56,052 nucleotides of DNA, from NCBI GenBank assembly GCA_905182265.1, contig CAJJAO010000036.1:1-56052 (forward strand). Reading direction: 5' to 3'. A model generated the notes under the pieces. That model did not search any database and was not told the origin of the DNA. It saw only the letters and a list, made by a program, of their open reading frames with translations. This DNA is from a gamma proteobacterium HTCC2207 (GTDB taxonomy: Bacteria; Pseudomonadota; Gammaproteobacteria; Pseudomonadales; Porticoccaceae). Positions 36,173-46,317 of the stretch are shown here, one piece after another; the first letter of the stretch is position 1, and the number at the start of each line of letters is the position of its first letter. The translations under genes were made by a program, and so were the position numbers.

Positions 36173-37114
36173 TCAGCGGATGGTGCGGCGGATATAACTA
36201 GCAGGGTCGACGGTGCGACCGTTTTTGTAGACTTCGAAATGTACATGGGGGCCAGTCGAGCGACCAGAGCTACCCATTTTAGCAATCAGTTCGCCTTTTT
36301 TAACAATGGCGCCCAATTTGGCAATATTGTCTGAATTATGTGCGTAGCGGGTGACAAAACCATCGCTATGGTTAAGTTCGACCATCTGGCCGTAACCACT
36401 GCGCTCGCCAGACCAGGTGACAACACCTGAGGCCACTGCAATAACATCGGAACCCTTTCTACCGGCGAAATCGACACCACCGTGCCAGCGCTTATCACCG
36501 TGGAATGGGTCAGTTCGCATACCGTACTTAGAGGACATCCAACCTTTGACAATAGGTCGTCCTGCCACTGTACGTTCGCTTTTAAGCTTGTTGTCCGAAA
36601 GCATGGACTGGAGAATTTGTAACTGGGACTCACGGCTATCAAGACTGCTGTCGAGCCGCGCAAACATGGTTGCTAGCTCTTCCTGTACGTCCATGGCTCT
36701 GGCGGACTCTGTCACTACGGCAGTATCTGGGCCACCAAGGCCTGGTGCTACAGAAAAATCAAATTCGCCGTCTTCAAGGCTGGCGATTTGGGTCAGCTGC
36801 TCGCCGAGCGCGTCTAATCGAACGAGTCGAGAGCGCATCTGAGCTAATTTGAGGGTCATTGCTGCAACGGAGCTAGCTACCTGATCGCGACCAGCCTGAA
36901 CTTCATCTTGCTGGATAACCAGCTGGTGCTGCATTTCAGCGATACTGTTATCAAAGAGTAATTCCCAACGGCCATCAGCAATTTTAAGGCCCATCATAGT
37001 ACCTGCAGCAACTGGAATACCCAGTAACAGGATTGATAGAAAACCTTTTGCCCAGCTATTAAGGTTAATGGTTCTAACCTTGTCTGCCTGACTATTAATA
37101 AGAATTATTTTCAA
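36173..37114 (-). CDS. M23 family metallopeptidase (LytM-type) with membrane anchor
   Basis: A 313-residue cell-envelope protein with an N-terminal signal anchor (about residues 27-46: GFLSILLLGIPVAAGTMMGL), a coiled-coil stretch (about 60-125) and a C-terminal M23 peptidase domain from about residue 185. The zinc site residues are visible in HGGVDFAGRKG, and in TGPHVHFEV with its HxH. It may cut or bind peptidoglycan in the periplasm; all expected active-site residues are present, so it is probably active. The start is a TTG at 37112-37114 with AGG six bases upstream, matching the family start MKIIL. It lies between lpxC and secA, as in Pseudomonas. Confidence 0.88.
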   Translation of the reverse strand: MKIILINSQADKVRTINLNSWAKGFLSILLLGIPVAAGTMMGLKIADGRWELLFDNSIAEMQHQLVIQQDEVQAGRDQVASSVAAMTLKLAQMRSRLVRLDALGEQLTQIASLEDGEFDFSVAPGLGGPDTAVVTESARAMDVQEELATMFARLDSSLDSRESQLQILQSMLSDNKLKSERTVAGRPIVKGWMSSKYGMRTDPFHGDKRWHGGVDFAGRKGSDVIAVASGVVTWSGERSGYGQMVELNHSDGFVTRYAHNSDNIAKLGAIVKKGELIAKMGSSGRSTGPHVHFEVYKNGRTVDPASYIRRTIR

Positions 37115-37157
37115 TTGAGCCTAATGCCTTGTTTCACAAAAACGTTATTAAACCACT

Positions 37158-38063
37158 TTAATTCGGCTGCATGTACGATATTGGTACATCTTCCGGATTA
37201 TCAATAAATGTGACTACTTCCCAGGCATCCGTTTCTGCGATCAATGCTCGAACCGAAGCATTGTTGAGTCCATGTCCTGATTTGTGCGCATCGAATTCCC
37301 CTATCAGGCTATTGCCCAGTAAATAGAGGTCACCTATGGCATCCAGGATCTTATGTTTGACGAATTCATCGTCATAACGCAAGCCATCTTCGTTCAAAAT
37401 TTCGAACTCATCCACAACGATGGCATTTTCTAAGCTTCCACCCCGCGCCAAACCTTTGGAGCGGAGATATTCAAATTCATGCATAAAGCCAAATGTTCTG
37501 GCTCTGCTCACTTCTTTAACAAACGAAGTACTAGAAAAGTCGATACTCGCTTTCAGTGCCTGATGTTTGAACACCGGGTGATCAAAGTCAATAGCGAAAT
37601 TCACTTTAAAGCCATCAAAGGGCCTAAAAGTCGCAACTTTATCATCTTGCCTGACAGTCACAGTGCGCTTGATGCGAATAAATTTCTTGGGCGCGTCCTG
37701 CTCAAAGATACCTGCTGACTGCAGTAAAAACACAAAGGGCCCTGCGCTGCCATCCATAATGGGGATCTCGGGAGCGGAGACATCGATCATTATATTGTCG
37801 ATACCCAGGCCGGCCAGTGCCGACAGTAAATGCTCTACCGTAGATACGCGAACGTCACCATTGACAAGGGTTGTAGACATGGTGGTGTCTCCAACGTTCT
37901 CTGCTTTGGCGGCAATTTCTACTGCGGGCTCTAGGTCCGTACGACGGAAAATAATACCCGTATCTGGTTCAGCGGGATGCAGGGTCAGATAGACTTTTTC
38001 GCCGGTGTGGAGACCCACGCCGGTAGCACGTATCACATTTTTTAACGTGCGCTGTCTGATCAT
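37158..38063 (-). CDS. lpxC: UDP-3-O-acyl-N-acetylglucosamine deacetylase
   Basis: A 301-residue zinc deacetylase that catalyses the committed step of lipid A synthesis. The zinc ligands sit in [10 protein letters not shown] (His near 79) and in [11 protein letters not shown] (His near 237, Asp near 241), and the general acid His in SGHGLNN near 264. The N-terminal [21 protein letters not shown] is typical. Length is normal (E. coli 305). It is the last gene of the division and cell wall cluster in this window, with its own promoter just upstream. Confidence 0.96.
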   Translation of the reverse strand: MIRQRTLKNVIRATGVGLHTGEKVYLTLHPAEPDTGIIFRRTDLEPAVEIAAKAENVGDTTMSTTLVNGDVRVSTVEHLLSALAGLGIDNIMIDVSAPEIPIMDGSAGPFVFLLQSAGIFEQDAPKKFIRIKRTVTVRQDDKVATFRPFDGFKVNFAIDFDHPVFKHQALKASIDFSSTSFVKEVSRARTFGFMHEFEYLRSKGLARGGSLENAIVVDEFEILNEDGLRYDDEFVKHKILDAIGDLYLLGNSLIGEFDAHKSGHGLNNASVRALIAETDAWEVVTFIDNPEDVPISYMQPN

Positions 38064-38091
38064 TGCTATACCTTTGATTTATAAGGGGCAA

Positions 38092-38120
38092 ATTCTACCA
38101 GACAAGCCCTCTATCACCAA
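38092..38120 (-). promoter_or_regulatory. Sigma-70 promoter of lpxC
   Basis: On the minus strand: -35 TTGGTG, 17-base spacer ending in an extended TGG, -10 TAGAAT. The -10 is 28 bases upstream of the lpxC ATG, leaving a leader of roughly 22 bases. Deduced from sequence only. Confidence 0.6.
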
Positions 38121-38168
38121 GATTTTATAATCTGAGGCGAGGTGATAAAGGGCGTTGTGTCAAGACAC

Positions 38169-38216
38169 TTTTTTACTCTACTTTTCACTTAATTTTTCAC
38201 TTAATTTTTTACTTAA
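38169..38216. repeat. 12-13 base AT-rich tandem repeat
   Basis: About four imperfect copies of a TTTTTCACTTAA-like unit fill the gap right after the ftsZ stop codon. They contain no terminator-like stem. Confidence 0.65.
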
Positions 38217-38219
38217 AAA

Positions 38220-39395
38220 CTAATCCGCTTGTTTGCGCAGAAAAGCAGGTACTTCAAAATAATCCATTTCTGAATCAGGCTGTGTATCGATCTTGCGTGC
38301 TGTCGCATCGCCCCCACCCATACTGCTGCTACGGCGATTTACGGTAGGCTTATCAAGGCGATTGTAGTCAATATCTCCGCCCATTTTACGGGGTGGTTGG
38401 TTATCGATAATGACACCTCGAGGACCTGTCTTAACCGCAGGATTGCGCAAGCCGGTTGCCACAACAGTGACCCGTAGCTGATCTTCTAGCTCTGGCTCGA
38501 ATACGCTACCGACAATAATGGTCGCATCTTCGTCGGCAAACTCGCGAATAGTGTTACCCACATCTTCGAATTCACCCAGAGTTAGGTCGTAGCCACTAGT
38601 GATATTAACCAGAATACCTTTGGCGCCCTGCAGGTTGATATCTTCAAGCAGCGGACATTTGATCGCGCCTTCGGCAGCGATTGCCGCGCGGTCCTGACCA
38701 CTGGCTTCTCCGGTACCCATCATGGCCATACCCATCTCAGCCATAACAGTGCGAACATCGGCGAAATCGACGTTGATTAAGCCATCGAGTAAAATCAGGT
38801 CAGTGATACCCTGAACAGCGCCAAACAATACATCGTTGGCCTGCTTAAAGGCGTTGAGTACAGTCATCTCTTTACCCAGGACCTGCAACAGTTTCTCGTT
38901 GGGCACAATAATCAGGGAGTCGACGCGCTCTTTCAGCGCGGCAATACCTGCATCGGCAATGGCCATGCGCTTGCGACCTTCAAAAGAGAATGGCCGAGTG
39001 ACAACACCTACTGTCAATATGCCCATCTGCTTGGCCACTTCCGCAATCACGGGCGCTCCGCCAGTACCTGTACCGCCACCCATACCGGCGGTGATAAACA
39101 CCATATCTGCACCTTCGAGCACCTGAGCAATACGCTCTTTGTCCTCTAGAGCTGCCTGGCGACCGACGTCCGGGTTGGCGCCAGCGCCTAGACCCTTGGT
39201 CAATGTGCCGCCGAGCTGCAAGATGGTGGCATCTCCCAGATCATTTAGAGATTGAGCATCGGTGTTGGCACAAATAAAGTGCACTCCATCGATACTACTC
39301 TCCATCATATGGCGAACTGCGTTACCGCCACCGCCACCAACACCAATTACTTTGATTTCTGCATTCTTTGGAATGCTGTCTACTAATTCGAACAT
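38220..39395 (-). CDS. ftsZ: Cell division protein FtsZ
   Basis: A 391-residue tubulin homologue forming the Z ring. The GTP-binding tubulin signature GGGTGTG is at about residues 106-112, with the N-terminal GVGGGGGNAVRHM and the T7 loop region NVDFADVRTVM present. The C-terminal conserved peptide is intact (DYFEVPAFLRKQAD), which binds FtsA and ZipA; the linker before it is short and polar. The length is usual (E. coli 383). It lies 59 bases after ftsA in the cluster. Confidence 0.98.
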   Translation of the reverse strand: MFELVDSIPKNAEIKVIGVGGGGGNAVRHMMESSIDGVHFICANTDAQSLNDLGDATILQLGGTLTKGLGAGANPDVGRQAALEDKERIAQVLEGADMVFITAGMGGGTGTGGAPVIAEVAKQMGILTVGVVTRPFSFEGRKRMAIADAGIAALKERVDSLIIVPNEKLLQVLGKEMTVLNAFKQANDVLFGAVQGITDLILLDGLINVDFADVRTVMAEMGMAMMGTGEASGQDRAAIAAEGAIKCPLLEDINLQGAKGILVNITSGYDLTLGEFEDVGNTIREFADEDATIIVGSVFEPELEDQLRVTVVATGLRNPAVKTGPRGVIIDNQPPRKMGGDIDYNRLDKPTVNRRSSSMGGGDATARKIDTQPDSEMDYFEVPAFLRKQAD

Positions 39396-39454
39396 AGGTT
39401 GCCCCTTATTTGCGCCTCACAATTAAAAATCACTGTCACAGTCATCCGTGACAC

Positions 39455-40696
39455 CTAAACTCCGCCCTGAAACCAGCTTTTAATCTTTTCCAGAGTGGAA
39501 TTGGTCTGCTTCTTCCGATTACTACGATCCATAAAACCATCTTTACGCTGTTGCTGAACGCCAAAGTGCAGCAGCCCAACTCCCGTTGAATAAATGGGAT
39601 TGTTAACAATATCCGACAGTCCTTTTACATTGACCGGCGCACCAATTCTGACTGGCATGTGGAATATTTCCTCTGCCAATTCGGTGACACCTTCCATTTT
39701 TGATGTACCGCCGGTGAGTACTACACCAGCCGCTATTAATTCTTCATATCCGCTGCGGCGAAGCTCTGCCTGAACCAACGTAAATAGCTCGTCATATCTA
39801 GGCTCAACCACTTCTGCTAGTAGCTGCCGCGACATATCCCGCGCTTCGCGATCACCTACACTGGGCACCTTGACGGTCTCTTCTGGACGAGCCAGCTTGG
39901 CCAGTGCGCAGGCATATTTAATCTTAAGGTCTTCTGCGTGAGCAGTAGGTGTGCGCAACGCCATGGCAATATCATTGGTGACCTGATCACCAGCAATTGG
40001 AATTACACCTGTATGGCGAATAGCGCCTTCAGTAAAGATGGCAATGTCTGTGGTACCGCCGCCGATATCGACCAACGCCACGCCTAGTTGCTTCTCATCT
40101 TCCGTTAACACCGCATGGCTAGAAGCGAGCTGCTCGAGAGCAATCTCATCAACGTCTAGGCCACAGCGGCGGATACATTTTTTAATATTCTGTGCGGCAT
40201 TGGCGGCACAGGTAACTAAATGAACCTTGGCTTCTAAGCGAACTCCCGACATACCGATAGGCTCGTGAACACCTTCCTGCTCGTCGATAATGTATTCCTG
40301 AGGTAGCACATGCAGGATTTCCTGATCAGCAGGAATCGCTACGGCTCTGGCAGCATCTATTACTCGCTCAACATCCAGGGGCTGCACTTCACGGTCGCGA
40401 ATAGCCACAATCCCGTGAGAGTTAAGGCTGCGAATATGGCTGCCTGCTATGCCCGCATAAACCGAGTGGATTGAGCAACCGGCCATTAGCTCCGCTTCTT
40501 CAATCGCCCGCTGTATAGAGTTCACCGTGGCTTCAATATTGACTACCACGCCCTTCTTTAAGCCGGATGATTTGTGCATGCCGGTGCCGACAATCTCAAG
40601 GTCTCCGTTGGCGCCAATCGCGCCGACAATGGCCACCACTTTAGATGTTCCAATATCTAACGCGACGATCATGTTTTCTTCATTTGTATTAGCCAT
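39455..40696 (-). CDS. ftsA: Cell division protein FtsA
   Basis: A 413-residue actin-like protein that tethers FtsZ to the membrane and recruits later division proteins. The phosphate-1 motif (VALDIGTSKVVAIVG) near residues 11-25 and the DIGGGTTDI phosphate-2 motif near 205 are clear. The C-terminus ends in a amphipathic helix LEKIKSWFQGGV, the usual membrane-targeting sequence. Length is typical. It follows ftsQ by 23 bases. Confidence 0.97.
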   Translation of the reverse strand: MANTNEENMIVALDIGTSKVVAIVGAIGANGDLEIVGTGMHKSSGLKKGVVVNIEATVNSIQRAIEEAELMAGCSIHSVYAGIAGSHIRSLNSHGIVAIRDREVQPLDVERVIDAARAVAIPADQEILHVLPQEYIIDEQEGVHEPIGMSGVRLEAKVHLVTCAANAAQNIKKCIRRCGLDVDEIALEQLASSHAVLTEDEKQLGVALVDIGGGTTDIAIFTEGAIRHTGVIPIAGDQVTNDIAMALRTPTAHAEDLKIKYACALAKLARPEETVKVPSVGDREARDMSRQLLAEVVEPRYDELFTLVQAELRRSGYEELIAAGVVLTGGTSKMEGVTELAEEIFHMPVRIGAPVNVKGLSDIVNNPIYSTGVGLLHFGVQQQRKDGFMDRSNRKKQTNSTLEKIKSWFQGGV

Positions 40697-40719
40697 AATT
40701 TTTCCTCAGCAGTTCGCTT

Positions 40720-41604
40720 TTATCCCTGCACAGTCGAAACTGCGTTTTGCTTAATGTTCCAATGCGCGCCAGCCAATTTACCGTCTTTCCAAGCCACGGC
40801 TAATCCATTGGGATAACGCAGATCTATCGTTTTAATTTGTTTTAATTGTTTGTTTAATCCCGATTGCCAGACCAGAGCCAGACGCTTAATTTTTTCGCCA
40901 ATCTTGTCACGCCCCAGCACTAACTCAATGCCTTCGTCTGTCTCGACTCGCCAAGCACCCATATGATCACGCTGCATCTCGATGAGCTTTAATCCTGTGG
41001 GCAACAATAATTCTGCCAGTAACTGGTAGTGCTGCATCATCTCTTCTGAGGTGCCGTAATCGGCGCGCAGCACAGGTAGGCTTTCTAGGGTGCTGTTGTC
41101 AGTGATATTTAGCTCGTCACCAAGACGGTTCAAGAACCCCTGTTCACCCCAGCGTGCAATGGGCACCTCTTCAATCACTTCAACATTGAGTGTCGAAGGC
41201 CATTGACGGCGAATACTCACCTGATCCACCCAGGGGTAGTTTTGCAACACCCCACGGAGGCGGTTAAGGTCAACGCTAAGAAAGCCGCCATCGATTTCTC
41301 GATTGACTAATCTCGCCAGTTCCTGCTCTTCCATGTAGTTGAAATCGCCCCCGACCAAGACCTCAGTCAATGGCTTATCGAGCTGATCAAAGACCCATTT
41401 ACCGCCAGCTATTACCATCACAAACAAGCCCAACATCATCAGGCGGGAGAGCTTTTCCAACAGTCGATCAAAACGCCCGGTTTCCGCTTTGTATTGGCGA
41501 TTTGCACCTTTCTTTTGCCCACTTTGCTGGCGGTTATCACTTTTATTTAAACGGCTTTTGGTTTTCTGTAACCGATTGTCGACGCGACGATTCTGCGTAG
41601 CCAT
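40720..41604 (-). CDS. ftsQ: Cell division protein FtsQ
   Basis: A 294-residue bitopic division protein that links cytoplasmic and periplasmic parts of the divisome. A basic, Arg/Lys/Gln-rich N-terminus of about 45 residues precedes one membrane segment (LMMLGLFVMVIAGGKWVF). The POTRA domain follows (LTEVLVGGDFNYMEEQELARLV) and then the beta domain with WVDQVSIRRQWPSTLNVEVIEEVPIARW, which is diagnostic. Its ATG overlaps the ddl stop in a TAATG arrangement at 41602-41606. Size is slightly above E. coli (276). Confidence 0.95.
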   Translation of the reverse strand: MATQNRRVDNRLQKTKSRLNKSDNRQQSGQKKGANRQYKAETGRFDRLLEKLSRLMMLGLFVMVIAGGKWVFDQLDKPLTEVLVGGDFNYMEEQELARLVNREIDGGFLSVDLNRLRGVLQNYPWVDQVSIRRQWPSTLNVEVIEEVPIARWGEQGFLNRLGDELNITDNSTLESLPVLRADYGTSEEMMQHYQLLAELLLPTGLKLIEMQRDHMGAWRVETDEGIELVLGRDKIGEKIKRLALVWQSGLNKQLKQIKTIDLRYPNGLAVAWKDGKLAGAHWNIKQNAVSTVQG

Positions 41605-42551
41605 TAGAGCGACCCCTCTAGAATGGCCTGCACCAGGGCTTCAAAATCAAGACCAATGGCCTTAGCCGCCATCGGCACAAGGCTGTGGCTGGTCATGCCG
41701 GGTACTGTATTAACCTCTAATAGCTGGAACCTACCCTGATCATCAACCATCACATCTACCCGACCCCAGCCAGCGCAACCCACTGATTTGAACGCCTGCA
41801 TAGAAAGCTCTCGAAGCTCGGCTTCGCGTTCATCTGACAGGCCAGCAGGGCAAAAATACTGGGTCTCATCGCTAAAGTACTTGGCCTGATAGTCATAAAA
41901 AACATCACTGGATTTGATGCGGATAGAGGGCAGCGCTTGATCACCTAAAATAGCGACTGTGTATTCCTCACCCTCCATCAATGGCTCGGCAATCACGGTT
42001 GCCGCGAAGCGCGCTGCTTCGGCCCAAGCCTGCTGCAGCTGTTGCGGAGTTTCGGCGCGGCTCATACCAATGCTAGAGCCTTCACAAGCTGGCTTAACCA
42101 TGGCTTTGCCGCCAAGGCGCTGCATAATCTCGGACCAGTCAGACTGTTCGTGCAATACGGCGAAGTCGGCTGTAGGCAAGCCCATACCCTGCCACATTTG
42201 TTTGCAGCGCAGCTTGTCCATAGCCAGTGCAGAAGCCAGTACACCGCTGCCGGTGTAAGGCATACCGAGATACTCAAGAGCACCCTGCAAGGTGCCATCT
42301 TCGCCACCGGGCCCATGAAGCGCGATGAATACACGATCTAAATTTTGGCTTGGTAATATTTGTAACAAGTCGTCTGTGACATCAATAGCCACCACATCTA
42401 CACCCAAGCCAAGTAATGCTTTATGGACTGCTTCGCCGCTCATTAGCGACACTTCCCGTTCGGATGAAGTGCCACCATAGAGCAACCCGACGCGGCCAAG
42501 TTTTGCTATAGAAGACGCTTTTGATATTGGCGATGCTAAGGACTGAGTCAT
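41604..42551 (-). CDS. ddlB: D-alanine-D-alanine ligase
   Basis: A 315-residue ATP-grasp ligase that makes the D-Ala-D-Ala dipeptide for the pentapeptide stem. The N-terminal [14 protein letters not shown], the [23 protein letters not shown] block, the Lys of [13 protein letters not shown] and the Mg-binding ending ([17 protein letters not shown]) all fit DdlB. Length is normal. The ATG at 42551 overlaps the murC stop (ATGA-type, four bases), and the next gene, ftsQ, overlaps at the other end, so the three are coupled. Confidence 0.97.
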   Translation of the reverse strand: MTQSLASPISKASSIAKLGRVGLLYGGTSSEREVSLMSGEAVHKALLGLGVDVVAIDVTDDLLQILPSQNLDRVFIALHGPGGEDGTLQGALEYLGMPYTGSGVLASALAMDKLRCKQMWQGMGLPTADFAVLHEQSDWSEIMQRLGGKAMVKPACEGSSIGMSRAETPQQLQQAWAEAARFAATVIAEPLMEGEEYTVAILGDQALPSIRIKSSDVFYDYQAKYFSDETQYFCPAGLSDEREAELRELSMQAFKSVGCAGWGRVDVMVDDQGRFQLLEVNTVPGMTSHSLVPMAAKAIGLDFEALVQAILEGSL

Positions 42552-44014
42552 TTCACGTCCTCCGCAATGGGCAGTAACTTGCTGTCTGCCAGCATAGCCA
42601 CCAACTTGCTCACACTACCTGCGCCCTGAGTCATCACCAGATCGTTGCCGCGGACAAGGCCGGCAAGTAAATTTGGAACGTCTTCAATGCGCTCAACATA
42701 AATAGGGTCAATGCCCCCACGCTGGCGAATACTGCCGCAAATATTCTTGCTGCCCGCACCCGCAATTGCCTCTTCACCTGCAGGGTAAACGTCGAGCACT
42801 AGCAGAACATCGACCTGGGACAATACGTTGACGAAATCTTCGTAGAGGTCACGGGTTCTGCTGTATCTATGGGGCTGGAATACCATGACTAAACGTTTGT
42901 CTGGCCAACCATCACGGACCGCTTGAATAGTTGCTTTAACCTCGGTGGGGTGATGACCATAGTCATCGACCAACATAGCGGTTCCGTCACCTTCGTCGGG
43001 AGCTGGGTCATTAGCAACAGGATATTCACCAACAATTTCAAAACGCCGGCCCACACCAGAGAATTTTTCCAGACCCGCCACAATGGCCTTGTCAGAGATT
43101 CCTTCATCGGTAGCCACGGCAATGGCTGCCGCTGCATTAAGCGCATTATGCCGACCGGGAATATTTAATGTGATCGACAATGACGGCTTGCCATCGGGTC
43201 GATCGATAACAAAGCTCGACTGGCGTTTATCGGCAGTTAGGTCTCGCAGCTTGTAGCCGGCATCTTCACTAAAACCATAGGTCAGTAGCGGTCTGGCAAC
43301 GTCCACCAGTAATTCACGAATCACGTCATCGTCTATGCACATTACCGCCAAACCGTAGAACGGCAGATTGTGCAAAAACTCAATATAGGTTTTCTTCATC
43401 ACCTCAAAGTCAAAACCATAGGTTTCCATATGGTCGGCTTCGATATTGGTTACCACGGATACCATGGGCTGAAGGTGCAAGAACGAAGCATCACTTTCAT
43501 CGGCCTCAGCAACTAGGTAGCGACTGCCGCCGAGTTTTGCATTGGTGCCTACGCTGTTAACACGGCCGCCCACGACAAAGGTTGGGTCTAGGCCGTCTTC
43601 AGCAAGAATAGCGGTAATAAGACTGGTGGTTGTAGTCTTGCCGTGAGTACCGGCAATGGCAATACCATGGCGATAGCGCATTAATTCAGCGAGCATTTCG
43701 GCGCGCTGTACCACGGGAATACCGCGCTCACGGGCACTGGCAATCTCTGGGTTTTCAATAGTTACCGCAGAAGACTGAACCACCACATCGGCACCCTGAA
43801 TATTACTTTCACTGTGGCCAATAAACACCTCGGCACCGGCTTCGGTAAGGCGTCGAACGCTGGGGTTAACGCCTATATCAGAACCACTAATTTCGTAGCC
43901 CTGATTAAGTAAAACCTCAGCAATGCCCGACATACCGCTGCCGCCAATACCAACAAAATGTATACGGCGTATGCGGCGCATTTCCGGTGCTTGGAACTTT
44001 GTACTATCGACCAT
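42548..44014 (-). CDS. murC: UDP-N-acetylmuramate-L-alanine ligase
   Basis: A protein of about 488 residues that adds L-Ala to UDP-MurNAc. The Rossmann-like [17 protein letters not shown] is near residues 18-34, the Mur ligase P-loop [11 protein letters not shown] near 120, and the [12 protein letters not shown] and DDYGHHPTE signatures are present. The open frame extends to 44035, but the ATG at 44014 has a strong GGAGG six bases upstream and leaves a homology-consistent N-terminus. It overlaps the murG end by 11 bases. Confidence 0.97.
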   Translation of the reverse strand: MVDSTKFQAPEMRRIRRIHFVGIGGSGMSGIAEVLLNQGYEISGSDIGVNPSVRRLTEAGAEVFIGHSESNIQGADVVVQSSAVTIENPEIASARERGIPVVQRAEMLAELMRYRHGIAIAGTHGKTTTTSLITAILAEDGLDPTFVVGGRVNSVGTNAKLGGSRYLVAEADESDASFLHLQPMVSVVTNIEADHMETYGFDFEVMKKTYIEFLHNLPFYGLAVMCIDDDVIRELLVDVARPLLTYGFSEDAGYKLRDLTADKRQSSFVIDRPDGKPSLSITLNIPGRHNALNAAAAIAVATDEGISDKAIVAGLEKFSGVGRRFEIVGEYPVANDPAPDEGDGTAMLVDDYGHHPTEVKATIQAVRDGWPDKRLVMVFQPHRYSRTRDLYEDFVNVLSQVDVLLVLDVYPAGEEAIAGAGSKNICGSIRQRGGIDPIYVERIEDVPNLLAGLVRGNDLVMTQGAGSVSKLVAMLADSKLLPIAEDVK

Positions 44015-45140
44015 GGGCCACCTCCAAACAGACATCTGCTACGGCTTGAGCAGCCTCATTTTTGGCTAACTCTCGGGCGCGCATGGCCATGTCGAGACGC
44101 AGTTTTGGTGTGCTACACAACAAGCTAATTTGCTCTGCTAACAGTTCGGCACTTAGGTCGGATTGCTGGAATAATTTAGCCGCACCCTGATTGACTAACC
44201 ATTCACCATTAACAGTCTGGTGGTCGTCGATGGCTTGGGGGAACGGGATAAGTACAGCACCCAACCCAGCGGAGGTTAGCTCTGCCACAGTAAGAGCGCC
44301 GGCACGGCAGATAACAAAATCTGCCCAGCCATAGGCTGCGGCCATGTCATCAATAAAGGGGACAACGGTAATACTAGTATCGTGGCCGCTCTTATCAAGA
44401 GTCTCCTGAGTCACAAGCCCCTGATCTTGGTAATTACCTGTCGTAGTCTGCCAATGAGCCGTGCCTGTTTGGTGCAGTACTTCTGGGCAATATTTGTCAT
44501 TAATTTGGTTTAATGCCTGGGGTAGCAATTTATTGATTGCCAGAGCACCGCGGCTGCCCCCTAAAACGAGCAGGCGCGGCCTGCCGGTGCGCTTAGCAAA
44601 ACGCTCCTGAGGAGGTGCCAAGCTAACTATTTCTGCTCGTACCGGGTTACCGCACCATTCGCCATTGGCCAAGGTATCTGGGAAACCCTGCATGACCCTT
44701 GTGGCTATTTTTGCCGAGAGACGATTGGTAGTTCCCGCGACAGAATTTTGTTCGTGAATCACCACAGGGATGCCTTTTAACCTAGCGGCTACAGCACCTG
44801 GACCCGAGGCAAAACCACCCATACCCAACACTACAGAGGGCTTAAAGTCAGACAACACTTTTAGGGCCTGAACAAGAGACCGCAGTAATAGTACGGGTGC
44901 TTTAAGTAGGGCAGCAAAACCGCGACCACGAATACCTTCGATGCTCAGGTGATGCAATTCAATTCCATTGGCGGGCACTAACTCAGACTCGATTCCCCGA
45001 GCGGTCCCCAACCATGAAATTTTTACATTTTTGCTGCGCAGTCGCTCTGCCACTGCTAGGGCAGGAAACACATGCCCGCCAGTACCACCGGCCATAATCA
45101 TCACGCGGCAATCGCCATTTGAGGGCTGGTTAATTGACAT
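44004..45140 (-). CDS. murG: UDP-GlcNAc--undecaprenyl-PP-MurNAc-pentapeptide transferase MurG
   Basis: A protein of about 378 residues of glycosyltransferase family 28 that makes lipid II from lipid I at the inner face of the membrane. The G-loop 1 [17 protein letters not shown] is near residues 15-31, and further signatures are [40 protein letters not shown] and [17 protein letters not shown] [13 protein letters not shown]. The ATG at 45140 has AGGAGG seven bases upstream, so it is preferred over 45182; it overlaps the ftsW end by 11 bases. Confidence 0.96.
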   Translation of the reverse strand: MSINQPSNGDCRVMIMAGGTGGHVFPALAVAERLRSKNVKISWLGTARGIESELVPANGIELHHLSIEGIRGRGFAALLKAPVLLLRSLVQALKVLSDFKPSVVLGMGGFASGPGAVAARLKGIPVVIHEQNSVAGTTNRLSAKIATRVMQGFPDTLANGEWCGNPVRAEIVSLAPPQERFAKRTGRPRLLVLGGSRGALAINKLLPQALNQINDKYCPEVLHQTGTAHWQTTTGNYQDQGLVTQETLDKSGHDTSITVVPFIDDMAAAYGWADFVICRAGALTVAELTSAGLGAVLIPFPQAIDDHQTVNGEWLVNQGAAKLFQQSDLSAELLAEQISLLCSTPKLRLDMAMRARELAKNEAAQAVADVCLEVAHGR

Positions 45141-46317
45141 TGCGAGTCCTCCTGGCAGCAGCCCTAGGAGACTGAAAATCATGGGAAAAACGCATCATCA
45201 TGCCAATCATGGCGCAGCACACTAATAGGCTACTGCCACCATAGCTAACAAAAGGCAGAGTGAGTCCTTTGGTAGGCAATAGGCCTGCATTAACACCTAG
45301 GTTAATAAAGGTCTGGCCGCTTAATAGCAGGCCAAAACCAATTAATACAAAAGCCGCATACCAGTCTTGGCGGCCTATGGCCAGCTTACCCAACTGCAAG
45401 ATTCTAATGATCATGACTGTGTAAAGAGCAAGCAGGACGACGACACCGACAAAACCAAATTCTTCAGCAAAAATAGCAAACACGAAATCTGTATGAGCTT
45501 CTGGTAAATAGAGCATTTTTTGCACGGACTGACCGAGACCAACGCCGAACCATTCACCACGACCAAATGCGATCAAAGACTGAACCAGCTGATAGCCTGA
45601 ATCGAAAGGGTCGGCCCAGGGGTCCATAAAGGTTGCAAGGCGGGCTAGCCGATAAGGGGCCGCATAGGCCAGCGCCCAAATCGCTCCGCCGCCAATCGCA
45701 AACACCAAGCTAAATTGGCGAATATGTGAACCGCCTAAAAATAGCAGCGCCATAAAGGTACAAGACAGTGTCACCGCAGAGCCAAAATCTGGCTCCATTA
45801 GCAGTAAAAAAGCCAATACCGTAATGACCACAATCAACCGCAAAAACTCGGGCCAGTCATCACTTAGGGTATTGCGGTGCTTGGCAAGGTGGGCAGCCAA
45901 AAATACCACAGTGGCCACCTTTACTAGCTCGGAAACCTGCAGGGTAAACCCAGCAAACGCCAACCATCGACGGCTGCCATTAACCTCGCGACCTATTCCG
46001 GGAATGAGCACAATAATCAGCAGCAGCACTGCCAGCAACATCCAGAGACGACCGTAATCAGCCCATATTTTGGGAGAGACAAAGAAGCCCACAGCCATGG
46101 CGCCAGCACTGACTAATAGATAAGCCATATGGCGTTTAATAAAGAAAAATTGATCGCCAAGCCTATGCTCAGCAAAACTTAAAGAGGCAGAGGCCACCAT
46201 AATTAGCCCGATTGATAGCAGTGCCAATACGGGCAATAGCAGCCGCGTATCCACGTGCCAGCGTGACTCGGATAAACCAAAAACACCTAAAGTACTTAAA
46301 GGAAGCGTTAGCTGCAT
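45130..46317 (-). CDS. ftsW: Peptidoglycan polymerase / division protein FtsW
   Basis: A protein of about 395 residues of the SEDS family that polymerises glycan strands at the septum with FtsI. About ten transmembrane segments are visible. Typical segments are FIKRHMAYLL, SRRWLAFAGFTLQVSELVK, FLRLIVVI and the EPDFGSA motif, then the SYGGSSLLV signature near the end. The start ATG at 46317, with a GGGGGG-like ribosome binding site, is favoured over the longer frame to 46365 because it starts at the usual place in the family and overlaps murD only slightly. Confidence 0.93.
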   Translation of the reverse strand: MQLTLPLSTLGVFGLSESRWHVDTRLLLPVLALLSIGLIMVASASLSFAEHRLGDQFFFIKRHMAYLLVSAGAMAVGFFVSPKIWADYGRLWMLLAVLLLIIVLIPGIGREVNGSRRWLAFAGFTLQVSELVKVATVVFLAAHLAKHRNTLSDDWPEFLRLIVVITVLAFLLLMEPDFGSAVTLSCTFMALLFLGGSHIRQFSLVFAIGGGAIWALAYAAPYRLARLATFMDPWADPFDSGYQLVQSLIAFGRGEWFGVGLGQSVQKMLYLPEAHTDFVFAIFAEEFGFVGVVVLLALYTVMIIRILQLGKLAIGRQDWYAAFVLIGFGLLLSGQTFINLGVNAGLLPTKGLTLPFVSYGGSSLLVCCAMIGMMMRFSHDFQSPRAAARRTRNVN